Assembly (NCBI GenBank): GCA_025062045.1
Contig: JANXAF010000003.1
Location: forward strand, 149,573 to 213,572
Length of the DNA: 64,000 nt
Reading direction: 5' to 3'
Source of the DNA: Thermodesulfobacteriota bacterium
GTDB taxonomy: Bacteria > Desulfobacterota > Syntrophorhabdia > Syntrophorhabdales > JANXAF01
Part shown: positions 8,888-18,272 of the stretch, in pieces
Position numbering within the stretch: position 1 is the first letter of the stretch
How the letters are laid out: every line of letters starts with the position of its first letter
The notes under the pieces: generated by a model
Told to the model about the DNA's origin: nothing
Databases searched by the model: none
Seen by the model: only the letters and a program-made list of their open reading frames with translations
Made by a program: the position numbers and the translations under genes

Positions 8888-9847
8888 CTATCTTCTCTTT
8901 CGAATAATTGATGATCCAATTGTGAACCTATAAAAGTAACCTACGGGATCTGCGATACCGTCAATCACACGTCTTCTTTCTTCCTCAGTGTTTCCTTCCA
9001 CAAGACAAGAAAGCATAGAAAGATACTTTGAACCCATATCCTTTAGAGCTTCTACGGGTCCCATACAACCCCTACAAGGTAGGTTTATATCGAGACAGAC
9101 ATTACCGCATCCGCTCCTTGTGGACGGTCCAAGACAGATAACACCCTGCGCAAGGAAGCATAGATTAGGATCTGCCTCTATCTCGTGTATCCTCTTTACG
9201 CTCCTTATCTCCAAGCGCTCAGGTTTTGTGTCGTTTCTTTGACATACAGCACAGAGTGCGACAGATGACGCAAGAGTAGTTCCTTTTGGAGGCAGGTCTC
9301 CTGATGATACTATGTTGAACATCTCCCTCACAAGGTCCGAAGAGGGTGGACAGCCAGGTAAGAAGTAGTCCACGTCCACAACCTCAGAGACAGGTTTCAC
9401 TTCCTCGTAGAATTCGGGTAGGGTAAGGTGCCTACCATCTTTTAAGTAAGATGACAGGGGTGCATTCCTTTCAGGATTCACAACGGTTGGAGCGTCCCTG
9501 TAGACAAAACGGAATATATCGTCTTTCGTCAATAGATTTGCAAGTGAGGGAGTCCCTCCGAAGCAGGCGCACGCACCGAATGCCACAACATACGTTGACT
9601 TTTTCCTTAAGAGTTTTAGGATCTCGTAATTCTCTGAGTTTCTAACTGAACCGTTTATTACGCTCACAAAGATTTGACCATCCTTTAGAGTTTCGATCTC
9701 CTCATATTTAAAATCCATAGCCACGGGCCAAAGAACGATTTCGAATAAATCAGCAATCCTTAGGATATCTTCGTTTAGATCTAGGATAGTCTCATCACAT
9801 CCTCCGCAGGCGCCGAGCCAGCATATGGCAATCTGAGGTTTCCCCAT
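8888..9847 (-). CDS. mvhG: [NiFe] hydrogenase small subunit, group 3 (MvhG-like)
   Basis: A 319-residue Fe-S subunit without a Tat signal, so cytoplasmic. ICWLGACGGCDE (Cys14, Cys17) binds the proximal [4Fe-4S] cluster. Further cysteines in AFGACACFGG, FLPGCPPSSD and CLGPSTRSGCGNVCLDINLPC are the family ligands for the chain of clusters. It passes electrons between the Ni-Fe site and the MvhD-like domain of the protein encoded 11 bp upstream. Second gene of the three-gene hydrogenase operon. Confidence 0.93.
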   Translation of the reverse strand: MGKPQIAICWLGACGGCDETILDLNEDILRIADLFEIVLWPVAMDFKYEEIETLKDGQIFVSVINGSVRNSENYEILKLLRKKSTYVVAFGACACFGGTPSLANLLTKDDIFRFVYRDAPTVVNPERNAPLSSYLKDGRHLTLPEFYEEVKPVSEVVDVDYFLPGCPPSSDLVREMFNIVSSGDLPPKGTTLASSVALCAVCQRNDTKPERLEIRSVKRIHEIEADPNLCFLAQGVICLGPSTRSGCGNVCLDINLPCRGCMGPVEALKDMGSKYLSMLSCLVEGNTEEERRRVIDGIADPVGYFYRFTIGSSIIRKRR

Positions 9848-9858
9848 AACTTCCCTCC

Positions 9859-12033
9859 TTATCCTCGTAAAGGCTTCAAGGACCGGATTCTGTCAACAAA
9901 AGTATTTATGAAACCCTGAATTCTTTGAGCTTCGAGATCTATATCTGTCACTATCTCCAACCTTTCCTTTTCATATCCAAAAGCCTCAAGAACTTTCCTC
10001 AACATGTGTATACGTTTTTTTGCCTCCTCGTTACCGTCTTGAAAGTGACATTCGCCATCTGCGCAGCCAAAAAGTAAAACGCCGTCACTACCTGACTGGA
10101 ACGCAAGTAGAATGTCTGTAGCCTCCACCTTACCTATACATAGAACCGGGATAAAGGCCTTTACATTTTTGATTTCCATTCTATCCGCTGCCGGACCCCA
10201 TCCGAATTTGCATGCAAAACAGACGATCCCAGTACCTTTTTCTAACTTTAGAGCCTGCTCCACTGGATCTGGAACTATCTGCCTTGCCCCCGATGGACAT
10301 GCGGCCACGCACATTCCGCAAGCTTTACAGAGTAAGGGATCGGTATATGAAATCTTTTTAAATCCAACCTCCCTCCCTTCGAATACTACCGGAACCTCCC
10401 TAAGCTGTGCAGTATGATAGTTGCAAGCCGTAACGCATATGCTACATCCGCTACAGAGATCTTCATCTACCTTTACCGTCGGTAATTCATCCTGCAGATT
10501 GACAGCCACACATGCTTTACAAGAGATACACGGTCCGCATTCGAGACACCTTCTAGCCTCTCTTATTGCTTCCTCAAGTGTGAAACCGATTTCAAACTCG
10601 TTAAAGTTCATTCTTTCTTCAATTCTTCTCCACTTTGGCTTTGGTTCAGGCTTAAATATGCGCCTATTGGGAGTTTTACTGGCCTCGTAAATTACCACCC
10701 ATTTTGCAAGACTTACTCCTCTTAAGTACCTGTCTATGAAATCGGCCGCCTCACGACCTTCTGCCATGGCATCAACCATAAAGCCTATTCTCCTTACATC
10801 ACCGCCAACGAAAACGTTTTTCTTCCTCAAACTCTGTCTCGTGATTGGATTTACAGAGAGTCTCCCTAGTTCGTCGAAAAGCCCTGCCTTGAGAAGCAAA
10901 GATCGGTCCGGCATCTGTCCTATCGAAATAAGGAGGACATCACCTTCAATTTCGATTATGTCATTCATATCGAATTTAGGATTGAACCCCTTTTCATCAA
11001 AAACAGAAACGCATCTTGGACACTCGATCTTTTTAAACTTGCCGTTTTCTCCGATTACAGATTTTACCCCTCTGGAATAAACTATCCTCACTCCCTCTTG
11101 TTCAGCACCCTCTATTTCTTCTTCATCGGCCGGTATGCCATCCTTCGATTTTTTATCCCACGTTTCAAGACAGACTATGGTAACCTCGCCACCTAGTCTT
11201 ACCGCAGACCTTGCCACATCGAAAGCCACATTACCGCCACCGATAACTATGACCCTTTTTCCCTTGAAGTAGTCTGAGGGAAGGGACTCTTCAGAAAGCT
11301 TACTAAGAAAATTGATACCGTAATCGACGTTTTCGATTCCTTGCCATTCAACAGGGGTCGTCCCCAGTGTGAGCGGTCTAGGTTGTGGAGTTCCGGGAGC
11401 GATGAATATTGCTTTAAAACCCTGTGCTTCAAGTTCCTCCACAATAGATCCCTCGAACCTCACCTGTGTCTCAACCTTTATTCCGGCTATGCGGATGAGG
11501 TTGTCTATAGTTGCATCCAAAACAGTCTCTGGAAGCCTATACTTTGGAATATACCTTAGTGCTCCACCCAGCTTCTTCCTGGCTTCAAAAACAGTTACAT
11601 CGTAGCCTTTCTTGCTCAATTCGTACGCACACATAAGACCTGCCGGACCCCCACCAAGAATCGCAACAGGCCCTTTATCCTTTCTTAACGATAAAGGTTT
11701 CTTTTCGTAAAGGTAGGGTATGTACCACTGAGCCAAAAATTTTTTAAGGAGCCTCCTTTTTATAGCTCCCCCTTTTAGTCTGTAATTACATTCACGCTCG
11801 CAGATTCCACAAACATAACCACAGACTGTAAAAAAAGGGTTCCTCTCGTAGAGGAAATCACCTATCTCGATCACTCCTTGCCTTGCCTTTTCTTCGTTTT
11901 CCGGAAGAAGGGATATCATGACATTCGTTCTCTGGATAGGTTCCTTTATGGGACACCTTATCTGGCATGGGGGTAAGATCTGCTGGACTGCAGCTTCTGC
12001 TTGGGCCTGCTCATCGGTCCTCAGTCTCCACAT
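9859..12033 (-). CDS. FAD oxidoreductase / ferredoxin / MvhD fusion protein
   Basis: A 724-residue multidomain protein. Residues about 1-470 resemble the GltD/NfnB family: an N-terminal Fe-S region (PPCQIRCPIKEP and CGYVCGICERECN), the FAD loop AILGGGPAGLMCA, the NAD(P)-type loop VIVIGGGNVAFDVARS, and GQMPDRS. Residues about 490-600 hold several ferredoxin motifs (CLECGPCISCKAC, CSGCSICVTAC, CKACGMCVAAC). Residues 603-724 are an MvhD domain (VCFACKFGWG, PVLCIGKVE, FGCADGECHF). MvhD normally links Mvh hydrogenase to HdrA; here a GltD-type flavin module replaces HdrA. GGGAGGG precedes the ATG. Likely accepts hydrogenase electrons and passes them to NAD(P) and/or ferredoxin; a bifurcating role is an inference. 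Confidence 0.88.
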   Translation of the reverse strand: MWRLRTDEQAQAEAAVQQILPPCQIRCPIKEPIQRTNVMISLLPENEEKARQGVIEIGDFLYERNPFFTVCGYVCGICERECNYRLKGGAIKRRLLKKFLAQWYIPYLYEKKPLSLRKDKGPVAILGGGPAGLMCAYELSKKGYDVTVFEARKKLGGALRYIPKYRLPETVLDATIDNLIRIAGIKVETQVRFEGSIVEELEAQGFKAIFIAPGTPQPRPLTLGTTPVEWQGIENVDYGINFLSKLSEESLPSDYFKGKRVIVIGGGNVAFDVARSAVRLGGEVTIVCLETWDKKSKDGIPADEEEIEGAEQEGVRIVYSRGVKSVIGENGKFKKIECPRCVSVFDEKGFNPKFDMNDIIEIEGDVLLISIGQMPDRSLLLKAGLFDELGRLSVNPITRQSLRKKNVFVGGDVRRIGFMVDAMAEGREAADFIDRYLRGVSLAKWVVIYEASKTPNRRIFKPEPKPKWRRIEERMNFNEFEIGFTLEEAIREARRCLECGPCISCKACVAVNLQDELPTVKVDEDLCSGCSICVTACNYHTAQLREVPVVFEGREVGFKKISYTDPLLCKACGMCVAACPSGARQIVPDPVEQALKLEKGTGIVCFACKFGWGPAADRMEIKNVKAFIPVLCIGKVEATDILLAFQSGSDGVLLFGCADGECHFQDGNEEAKKRIHMLRKVLEAFGYEKERLEIVTDIDLEAQRIQGFINTFVDRIRSLKPLRG

Positions 12034-12061
12034 ATTGTCCCTCCCTCTTTTTATTCGGAAG

Positions 12062-12090
12062 AGATTAAATGAAAAATTTCACAAAGTCAA
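12062..12090 (-). promoter_or_regulatory. Putative promoter of hydrogenase operon
   Basis: TTGACT (12090-12085), 17-bp spacer, TAATCT (12067-12062) on the minus strand, between the katG terminator and the fusion-protein gene. The -10 match is mediocre. Confidence 0.4.
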
Positions 12091-12120
12091 GAGAAGAGAG
12101 GCATCAAAATTGAATGAAAA

Positions 12121-12142
12121 CTTCCACCCAGAGGGGTGGAGG
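12121..12142 (-). terminator. Rho-independent terminator of katG
   Basis: The minus strand reads CCTCCACCC-CTCT-GGGTGGAAG and then TTTTCATT. It is a 9-bp stem with one mismatch, a 4-base loop and a T run, 6 bp after the katG stop codon. Confidence 0.75.
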
Positions 12143-12148
12143 TTGAAA

Positions 12149-14329
12149 TCAAAGATAATACGTCGGACACGGATTCTTTCGGAGATCGAAGCGGTCAAGA
12201 TTCATAATCTTGTGCCATACGGCAACAAAATCGTTAACGAATTTTTCCTCTCCGTCCGAGCACGCGTAAACTTCAGCAATTGGTCTCAGCTCGGAATGGT
12301 GACCGAATATGAGATCTACCCTTGTGGCAGTCCACTTATGTGCGCCTGTCTTTCGGTCATAGCCGTAATATAAATATCCTTTTTCGTCCTTCCTCTCCCA
12401 TCTCCATCTCATATCGAGCAAATTCACGAAGAAATCGTTACTTAATGTACCTACGTTTTCCGTTAGGACACCGTAATCGGTTTTACCGTAATTTGCTCCA
12501 AGCACCCTCATACCACCTAAAAGCACAACCATCTCCGGAACCGAAAGTGTCAAAAGATGAGCCTTGTCGACTAAAAGATACTCTGGAGAGTAAGATGTCT
12601 TCCCAGTAAAGTAATTCCGGAATCCACAGGCTACAGGCTCAATTGCCTTGTAAAACTCAACCTCTGTCTGTTCCTGGGTTGCATCGACCCTTCCTGGCGT
12701 AAAAGGGACTTTTACTTCGATCCCTGCTCTCTTTGCCGCCTCTTTTATGGCAACACATCCGCCAAGCACTATAAGGTCAGCCATCGAAATCTTCTTTTTT
12801 CCAGATCTAGAATTGAAATCCTCCATTATTGTTTCAAAAATGTTAAGAATCCTTTTTAGTTCTTGGGGATGGTTCACCTCCCAGCTGTTCATGGGATAAA
12901 GCCTTATGCGTCCTCCATTTGCGCCACCCCTTCTATCAGAACATCTAAATGTTGAGGCAGAGGACCAAGCAGTGTATACAAGCTCTGTTATGGTAAGCCC
13001 CTTTGCCAAAATTGCCTGAGAGAGAGCAAGCATGTCTTTTTCATCTATCAAATCGTAGTCCCTTTCTGGCAAAGGGTCCTGCCATACGAAAACTTCTTTT
13101 GGAACTTCTGGTCCCACATAGCACGAGAGCGGACCCATGTCTCTGTGGGTGAGTTTAAACCAGGCCTTTGCAAAAGCCCTCTCGAATTCATCCATATTTT
13201 CCATAAACCTTTTTGCGATCTTTGCATAGTCTGGATCGAACCTCAAAGCGAGATCACTTGTGAGCATAGTTGGCTTGTGTTTCTTTTGCGGATCGTAAGG
13301 ATCGGGTATTATCTCCGGCGCATCTTTTGCAACCCACTGATACTTACCGGCAGGAGACTTGGTGAGCTCCCATTCGTAACGAAAAAGGATGTGTAAGAAA
13401 GCGTTGCTAAATTTTGTAGGTGTGGGGGACCATATAACCTCGAATCCGCTTGTATAAGTGTCCGGCCCCATACCGGTCTTAAAACTACATTTCCATCCAA
13501 GACCCTGCTCTTCGTAAGGTGAACTTTCGGGGTCGGGACCTAGAAAAGTCTCAGGACATGCTCCATGAGTCTTTCCAAAAGCATGGCCACCGGCTATCAA
13601 GGCAACCGTTTCTTCGTCATTCATGCCCATCTTCGTGAATATCTCCCTTATCTGCTTTGCGGAGGCGAGAGGATCCGGATTTCCCTCCGGACCTTCCGGG
13701 TTAACATATATCAAACCCATCTCTGTTGCTGCAAAGGGCCTTTCAACTTCACCTTCCTTTACACGTTTGTCGCCTTTTAACATCTCCTCTTCTGGCCCCC
13801 AGTCAGGACTCTCATCAGGTTCGTACATGTCGACCCTTCCTCCGGAAAATCCAAAAGTCTTTACCCCCATCGATTCTAATGCTACGTTTCCGGCAAGGAT
13901 TATTAAATCGGCCCAGGAAATCCTACGCCCATACTTCTGTTTGATAGGCCAAAGAAGCCGTAATGCCTTATCTAGGTTTATGTTGTCGGGCCAATTTATC
14001 CTTGGAGGAAAACGGATCTGTCCTGTATTCGCTCCCCCCCTACCATCGAATACTCTATAGCTACCGGCACTGTGCCATGCGAGCCTGATCATAAGCCCGC
14101 CGTAATGTCCGAAATCTGCAGGCCACCACTCCTGAGAATTGCGAAGAGCTTCCTCAATGTCCTTCTTTACGGCTTGAAGATCAAGTTTTTCAAACTCGCT
14201 CACGTAGTCGAAATCAAAACCGTACGGGTTCGAACAAGGGCAATTCTGCCTAAGTATCTTCAAATTTAGCCTTTCTGGCCACCAATCTTGAATCCATCTT
14301 TTTCTTATGGTCTTCTCTTTCTCGTCCAT
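12149..14329 (-). CDS. katG: Catalase-peroxidase
   Basis: A 726-residue bifunctional heme enzyme that destroys H2O2 and oxidises peroxidase substrates. The distal site is [11 protein letters not shown] (Arg82, Trp85, His86). The tyrosine loop with LIYVNPEGP supplies the Tyr of the Met-Tyr-Trp adduct, and [16 protein letters not shown] contains the proximal heme His. The full N- and C-terminal duplicated halves are present and the length is normal for KatG. A sigma70 promoter lies directly upstream and a terminator directly downstream, so it is probably a single-gene unit. Presence beside oxygen-sensitive hydrogenase and formate dehydrogenase genes suggests defence during transient oxygen exposure. 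Confidence 0.97.
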   Translation of the reverse strand: MDEKEKTIRKRWIQDWWPERLNLKILRQNCPCSNPYGFDFDYVSEFEKLDLQAVKKDIEEALRNSQEWWPADFGHYGGLMIRLAWHSAGSYRVFDGRGGANTGQIRFPPRINWPDNINLDKALRLLWPIKQKYGRRISWADLIILAGNVALESMGVKTFGFSGGRVDMYEPDESPDWGPEEEMLKGDKRVKEGEVERPFAATEMGLIYVNPEGPEGNPDPLASAKQIREIFTKMGMNDEETVALIAGGHAFGKTHGACPETFLGPDPESSPYEEQGLGWKCSFKTGMGPDTYTSGFEVIWSPTPTKFSNAFLHILFRYEWELTKSPAGKYQWVAKDAPEIIPDPYDPQKKHKPTMLTSDLALRFDPDYAKIAKRFMENMDEFERAFAKAWFKLTHRDMGPLSCYVGPEVPKEVFVWQDPLPERDYDLIDEKDMLALSQAILAKGLTITELVYTAWSSASTFRCSDRRGGANGGRIRLYPMNSWEVNHPQELKRILNIFETIMEDFNSRSGKKKISMADLIVLGGCVAIKEAAKRAGIEVKVPFTPGRVDATQEQTEVEFYKAIEPVACGFRNYFTGKTSYSPEYLLVDKAHLLTLSVPEMVVLLGGMRVLGANYGKTDYGVLTENVGTLSNDFFVNLLDMRWRWERKDEKGYLYYGYDRKTGAHKWTATRVDLIFGHHSELRPIAEVYACSDGEEKFVNDFVAVWHKIMNLDRFDLRKNPCPTYYL

Positions 14330-14357
14330 GGTAAACTCCTTTTTAGAATTTTTTTAA

Positions 14358-14386
14358 TTTATATTTTGTCCAGCCCACGTTGTCAA
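14358..14386 (-). promoter_or_regulatory. Sigma70-type promoter of katG
   Basis: TTGACA (14386-14381), 17-bp spacer, TATAAA (14363-14358), about 28 bp upstream of the katG ATG on the minus strand. The 114-bp divergent region is shared with pyk. Confidence 0.75.
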
Positions 14387-14443
14387 TCTTTTTTTTGAAA
14401 AAACTTTCAACCTTCAGATAGGTGTTGTAAAATTTTGCAAATT

Positions 14444-15898
14444 ATGAGAAGGACCAAAATCATAGCGACCTTAGGACCCTCATCGGAAGACCCGGAGAAG
14501 ATAAAAGAGCTCATAGAGACAGGCGTTAATGTCTTTAGACTGAATTTTTCCCACGGAGATCAAAATTATCACAGGATCCTCTTTCAACGGGTAAGGTCGG
14601 TCGCCCAAACATTGAAGCTTCCAGTTGGGATACTACAGGACCTATCGGGCCCAAAGATAAGGGTATGTGAGGTGAAAAGACCATTTATGGTTCATAAGGG
14701 TGAGACTGTGGAGATAATAAAAAAGGAAGTAATTGGGGAAAAGAGAGACGGGATAGCGATAATTAGCATTGACAGACCTCAAATCCTAGAAGACCTAAAA
14801 GAAGGGGATACTGTCTGTCTCGCAGATGGTCAGATAAAGCTTACGGTGATTTCTAATCTTTTTGACCGGGTCCTCACACAGGTCGTTCAAGGAGGTACGA
14901 TTTCATCTAGAAAGGGCGTTAACTTTCCAGGTGTGAGACTATCGATTCCGGCATTTACAGAAAAGGACAGAGATGACCTTATATTTGGATTGAGAATGGG
15001 AGTCGATTTCGTTGCTCTCTCATTTGTTAATAACAAAAACGACGTCATGGAGTGTAGGAAGGTGATCGAAGAGTTTGGCTCGGGTCAGCCGATTTTTTCA
15101 AAAATTGAGACAGAAAACGCATTAAAAGAGATAGACAGTATACTTGAGGTTTCCGATGGGATACTGATAGCGAGAGGTGACCTTGGAGTCGAGATCCCAT
15201 TAGAGAGAGTACCTATCGAACAGAAAAGACTGGTGGAAAAAGCGAGAGCAAAGAACAAAATTGTGGTGGTCGCAACGCAGATGCTAAACTCGATGGTCCA
15301 TTCCAGTGCCCCAACAAGGGCCGATATATCGGACATAGCCAACGCAGTATTGGATGGTGCCGATGCTCTTATGCTTTCGGACGAGACAGCAGTTGGTGAA
15401 TTTCCTACTGAATCAGTTCGTATGATGGCGAAAACGATAAAGGAGGCTGAAAAAGTTTATCCTTACTTTCAACAGATATTTGACGAAGAATCCCCAGATT
15501 ATGCCATAGCGAAAAGTAGCTGCATATTGGCCAAAGAGATCAAAGCATCTGCAATTGTAGTCTTCACAAAGAGTGGAAGCTCAGCTTTCAGGGTTGCCAA
15601 GTTTAGACCAAGAACGCCAATCGTTGCAAATGTACATGACCCGGAAATCCTAAATAGGCTCACGGTTATTTGGGGTGTAAAACCGTACATGGTTCTATCT
15701 GGTATAGATGATCCTTCGCGAATGGTAGAAGAATTTTTGTCCCAAGCGCATAAAGACAGTTTTATTAAAGGCGAAGAAACTATCGTTCTTACTATGGGTT
15801 ATCCAGTAGGAAAGGTCGGTTCAACCAGTCTTATCCGAGTCCTTAGGCCAGACCAGATAAGAGAGACTCTGCAACGTAAAATCGAGTTTTCCGCTTAA
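14444..15898 (+). CDS. pyk: Pyruvate kinase
   Basis: A 484-residue glycolytic enzyme that makes pyruvate and ATP from PEP and ADP. The N-terminus RRTKIIATLGPSS, the substrate motif RLNFSHG, the catalytic stretch IFSKIETENAL with the active-site Lys, IARGDLGVEIP and VATQMLNSM are all intact, followed by the C-terminal regulatory domain. The ATG at 14444 aligns with where homologues begin (MKKTKI...). A TTG at 14435 has a better-placed AGGTG and is the alternative, adding three residues. Its 3' end overlaps the convergent udg gene by 78 bp. Confidence 0.96.
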   Translation: MRRTKIIATLGPSSEDPEKIKELIETGVNVFRLNFSHGDQNYHRILFQRVRSVAQTLKLPVGILQDLSGPKIRVCEVKRPFMVHKGETVEIIKKEVIGEKRDGIAIISIDRPQILEDLKEGDTVCLADGQIKLTVISNLFDRVLTQVVQGGTISSRKGVNFPGVRLSIPAFTEKDRDDLIFGLRMGVDFVALSFVNNKNDVMECRKVIEEFGSGQPIFSKIETENALKEIDSILEVSDGILIARGDLGVEIPLERVPIEQKRLVEKARAKNKIVVVATQMLNSMVHSSAPTRADISDIANAVLDGADALMLSDETAVGEFPTESVRMMAKTIKEAEKVYPYFQQIFDEESPDYAIAKSSCILAKEIKASAIVVFTKSGSSAFRVAKFRPRTPIVANVHDPEILNRLTVIWGVKPYMVLSGIDDPSRMVEEFLSQAHKDSFIKGEETIVLTMGYPVGKVGSTSLIRVLRPDQIRETLQRKIEFSA

Positions 15899-16516
15899 AA
15901 GCAGAGCTTTTGCCCTTTTTATGTCTTCCTTAACCTCTTCGATTTTGTCCGGGTTTCTTAAAAGGAACGAAGGATGGTATGTGGGGATAACCTTTATCCC
16001 ACAAAAATCTCTTAGCTCCCCCCTAACTTTGGTTATCCTTTCTTCGCAATCGAATATGGTGTTATAAGCGTACCTTCCGAGGGTAACCAGTACTTTAGGC
16101 CTTACGAAAGCTATTTGGAGGAACAGATACTCCCTACACTGTTCTATCTCATCTTTTTCCGGGTCCCTATTATCCGGAGGCCTGCACTTTAGGACGTTAC
16201 ATATGTACACTTCCGACCTTCTCAGCCCAACATCCTCGATGAGTTGAGTAAGAAGCCTTCCTGCCTTACCGACAAATGGTCTTCCTTCTCTGTCCTCTTC
16301 TTCGCCAGGAGCCTCCCCTACAAACATTAGCTCCGCGTTCCAGTTTCCCTCTCCGAAAACGACGTGCGTACGGGTTAAAGAGAGACGACATCTTTTACAG
16401 TCATGCACTCTCTTGGAAAGACTGAGCAGATCTATGCCTTCTTCAAGGAAGACTTTTTTTATTCCCATCGTTTCTAAAGACGAAAGAAAACGGAGAGCTT
16501 CAGGAAAGGTATTCAT
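15821..16516 (-). CDS. udg: Uracil-DNA glycosylase, family 4 ([4Fe-4S])
   Basis: A 231-residue DNA repair enzyme that removes uracil from DNA. Cluster cysteines are Cys40/Cys43 (HDCKRCRLS) and the pair in [14 protein letters not shown]...QCREYL. The glycosylase motif [20 protein letters not shown] and the later HPSFLLR loop match type-4 UDGs of thermophiles and many anaerobes. The ATG lies inside the end of gatA (17-bp overlap), so translation is likely coupled. The 3' end runs 78 bp into pyk on the opposite strand; the last 25 or so residues extend past the conserved domain. Confidence 0.93.
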   Translation of the reverse strand: MNTFPEALRFLSSLETMGIKKVFLEEGIDLLSLSKRVHDCKRCRLSLTRTHVVFGEGNWNAELMFVGEAPGEEEDREGRPFVGKAGRLLTQLIEDVGLRRSEVYICNVLKCRPPDNRDPEKDEIEQCREYLFLQIAFVRPKVLVTLGRYAYNTIFDCEERITKVRGELRDFCGIKVIPTYHPSFLLRNPDKIEEVKEDIKRAKALLLSGKLDFTLQSLSYLVWPKDSDKTG

Positions 16517-17963
16517 CGGGAATAGTTTTAACCTTCATTTCTTTTTCAAGGACATAGGCGACCTTGAGCAAAGTTTCTTCCTCCAGAGGACGGCCAATAA
16601 GCTGAAGTCCAATGGGAAGATTTTCCGAATCGAAACCGCATGGCAAAGACATAGCTGGAAGCCCTGCCAGATTAGCAGGGATTGTAAAGATGTCAGAAAG
16701 ATACATCTTTAAGGGGTCATGTATCTTTTCTCCTAATTTGAAGGCGGTTGTAGGAGAAGTGGGGGTCACAATCACATCACAGACTCTAAATGCATCTTGA
16801 AAATCTCTGCGTATAAGTGTTCTTACCTTCGATGCCTTTTTATAGTAAGCATCATAATAACCGGTGGACAGAACATAAGTTCCAAGGATTATCCTTCTTT
16901 TCACTTCCTTCCCAAAACCCTTAAGCCTAGTCTTTTTGTACATCTCCACTATGTCTTTTCCTTCAATCCTTAACCCGTACTTAACACCGTCATACCTTGC
17001 AAGATTGGAAGAGGCTTCAGCTGTGCAAATTATGTAATAGGTGGCGAGCGCATATTTTGTATGGGGAAGGCTTATCTCATCGACTTTTGCGCCTAAGTCA
17101 TAAAGTAGCTTTATAGCATTGGTAGTAGCCTCCTTCACATCCCGATCTATCCCCTCTGTGAAATACTCCTTTGGAATTCCTATCCTCAACCCCTTTATAT
17201 CTTGTCCAAGGAAGGAAAAATAGTCGGGTGGGGAAAACGGAAGGGATGTGGAATCGTAGGGGTCATAGCCGGCGATTATTTCGAGAAGAATAGCAAGATC
17301 AGTGACATTTCTCGCCATAGGACCTATCTGGTCTAAGGAGGATGCAAACGCAATAAGACCGTATCTCGATACTGCTCCGTACGTGGGTTTGAGGCCAAAA
17401 ATTCCACAAAATGAGGCAGGCTGCCTTATAGAACCTCCTGTATCAGTACCTAAAGAAGCGACACATAGCCCCGTTGCCACAGCGGCAGAGGAACCGCCGC
17501 TTGAACCCCCAGGAGTCCTATCCTTTTTCCATGGATTTCTAGTAATTTGAAACGCGGAATTCTCAGTAGAAGACCCCATCGCAAATTCATCCATGTTGAG
17601 TTTTCCGAGAAGAACACAGCCTTCCTCCTTAAGCCTCTTTATCACCGTTGCATCATAGGGTGGGATGAATCCTTTAAGGATCTTAGAAGCGCAGGTAGTT
17701 TCGATCCCTTTTGTGCAGATGATGTCCTTTACCGCTAAAGGAATCCCTAAGATCTTTCCATCTTCCCCTTTTTTTATCCTTCTGTCCGCCTCCTCGGCCA
17801 TGGCTATAGCCGTGCCTTCTGTAATTTCGATGTACGAACCTATCTCGCCGTCGTATTTCGCTATTCTTTCTAGAAAGAAACGGGTTAGTTCTGAGGAAGT
17901 GAATTCCTTCTTTTTCAATCGTTCCCTTATTTCTTTTATCGTCATCCCTAAAATTTCATTCAC
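16500..17963 (-). CDS. gatA: Glutamyl-tRNA(Gln)/aspartyl-tRNA(Asn) amidotransferase subunit A
   Basis: A 487-residue amidase-signature protein. The catalytic triad Lys (LAVKDIIC) and two Ser ([10 protein letters not shown] and [13 protein letters not shown]) is intact. It releases ammonia from glutamine, so that GatB can convert Glu-tRNA(Gln) or Asp-tRNA(Asn) to the amidated form. gatC is 6 bp upstream; gatB is not in the window. Its presence indicates the indirect route to Gln-tRNA and/or Asn-tRNA. Confidence 0.96.
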   Translation of the reverse strand: MNEILGMTIKEIRERLKKKEFTSSELTRFFLERIAKYDGEIGSYIEITEGTAIAMAEEADRRIKKGEDGKILGIPLAVKDIICTKGIETTCASKILKGFIPPYDATVIKRLKEEGCVLLGKLNMDEFAMGSSTENSAFQITRNPWKKDRTPGGSSGGSSAAVATGLCVASLGTDTGGSIRQPASFCGIFGLKPTYGAVSRYGLIAFASSLDQIGPMARNVTDLAILLEIIAGYDPYDSTSLPFSPPDYFSFLGQDIKGLRIGIPKEYFTEGIDRDVKEATTNAIKLLYDLGAKVDEISLPHTKYALATYYIICTAEASSNLARYDGVKYGLRIEGKDIVEMYKKTRLKGFGKEVKRRIILGTYVLSTGYYDAYYKKASKVRTLIRRDFQDAFRVCDVIVTPTSPTTAFKLGEKIHDPLKMYLSDIFTIPANLAGLPAMSLPCGFDSENLPIGLQLIGRPLEEETLLKVAYVLEKEMKVKTIPDEYLS

Positions 17964-17969
17964 TTTAGG

Positions 17970-18272
17970 CTAGGCCTCCGTTTCTATCACTGGGGGAACT
18001 TTAAAGAAGGGTCCCATCCTCTGAGGAGCGTTCATCATAGTTTCTTCCTGGGCCAGAGAAGGTCCTCTTTGATCTTCCCTCAGCGAAAGTTTTAATTCGA
18101 TTGCGTGGGATGTGGGTTCTATGCCGTCAGTGTTGAGCTCATTTAATTGATCCATGTACTTTAAAATTGTGTCGAGCTGGTAGGTGAACTCGCTTATCTC
18201 TTCCTTTGTGAGTTCTATCCGGCTTAGATGGGCAAGGTATTTCACCGTTTCTTCATTTATCTTCGTCTTCAT
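17970..18272 (-). CDS. gatC: Asp/Glu-tRNA amidotransferase subunit C
   Basis: A 100-residue clamp protein of the GatCAB complex. It has the usual N-terminal helix pair (VKYLAHLSRIELTKEE), then DTILKYMDQLNELNTDGIEPTSH within the belt region, and a C-terminal PPVIETE. The start overlaps the end of valS by 4 bp (ATGA type), pointing to coupled translation from dgt-valS-gatC-gatA-udg. Confidence 0.94.
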   Translation of the reverse strand: MKTKINEETVKYLAHLSRIELTKEEISEFTYQLDTILKYMDQLNELNTDGIEPTSHAIELKLSLREDQRGPSLAQEETMMNAPQRMGPFFKVPPVIETEA

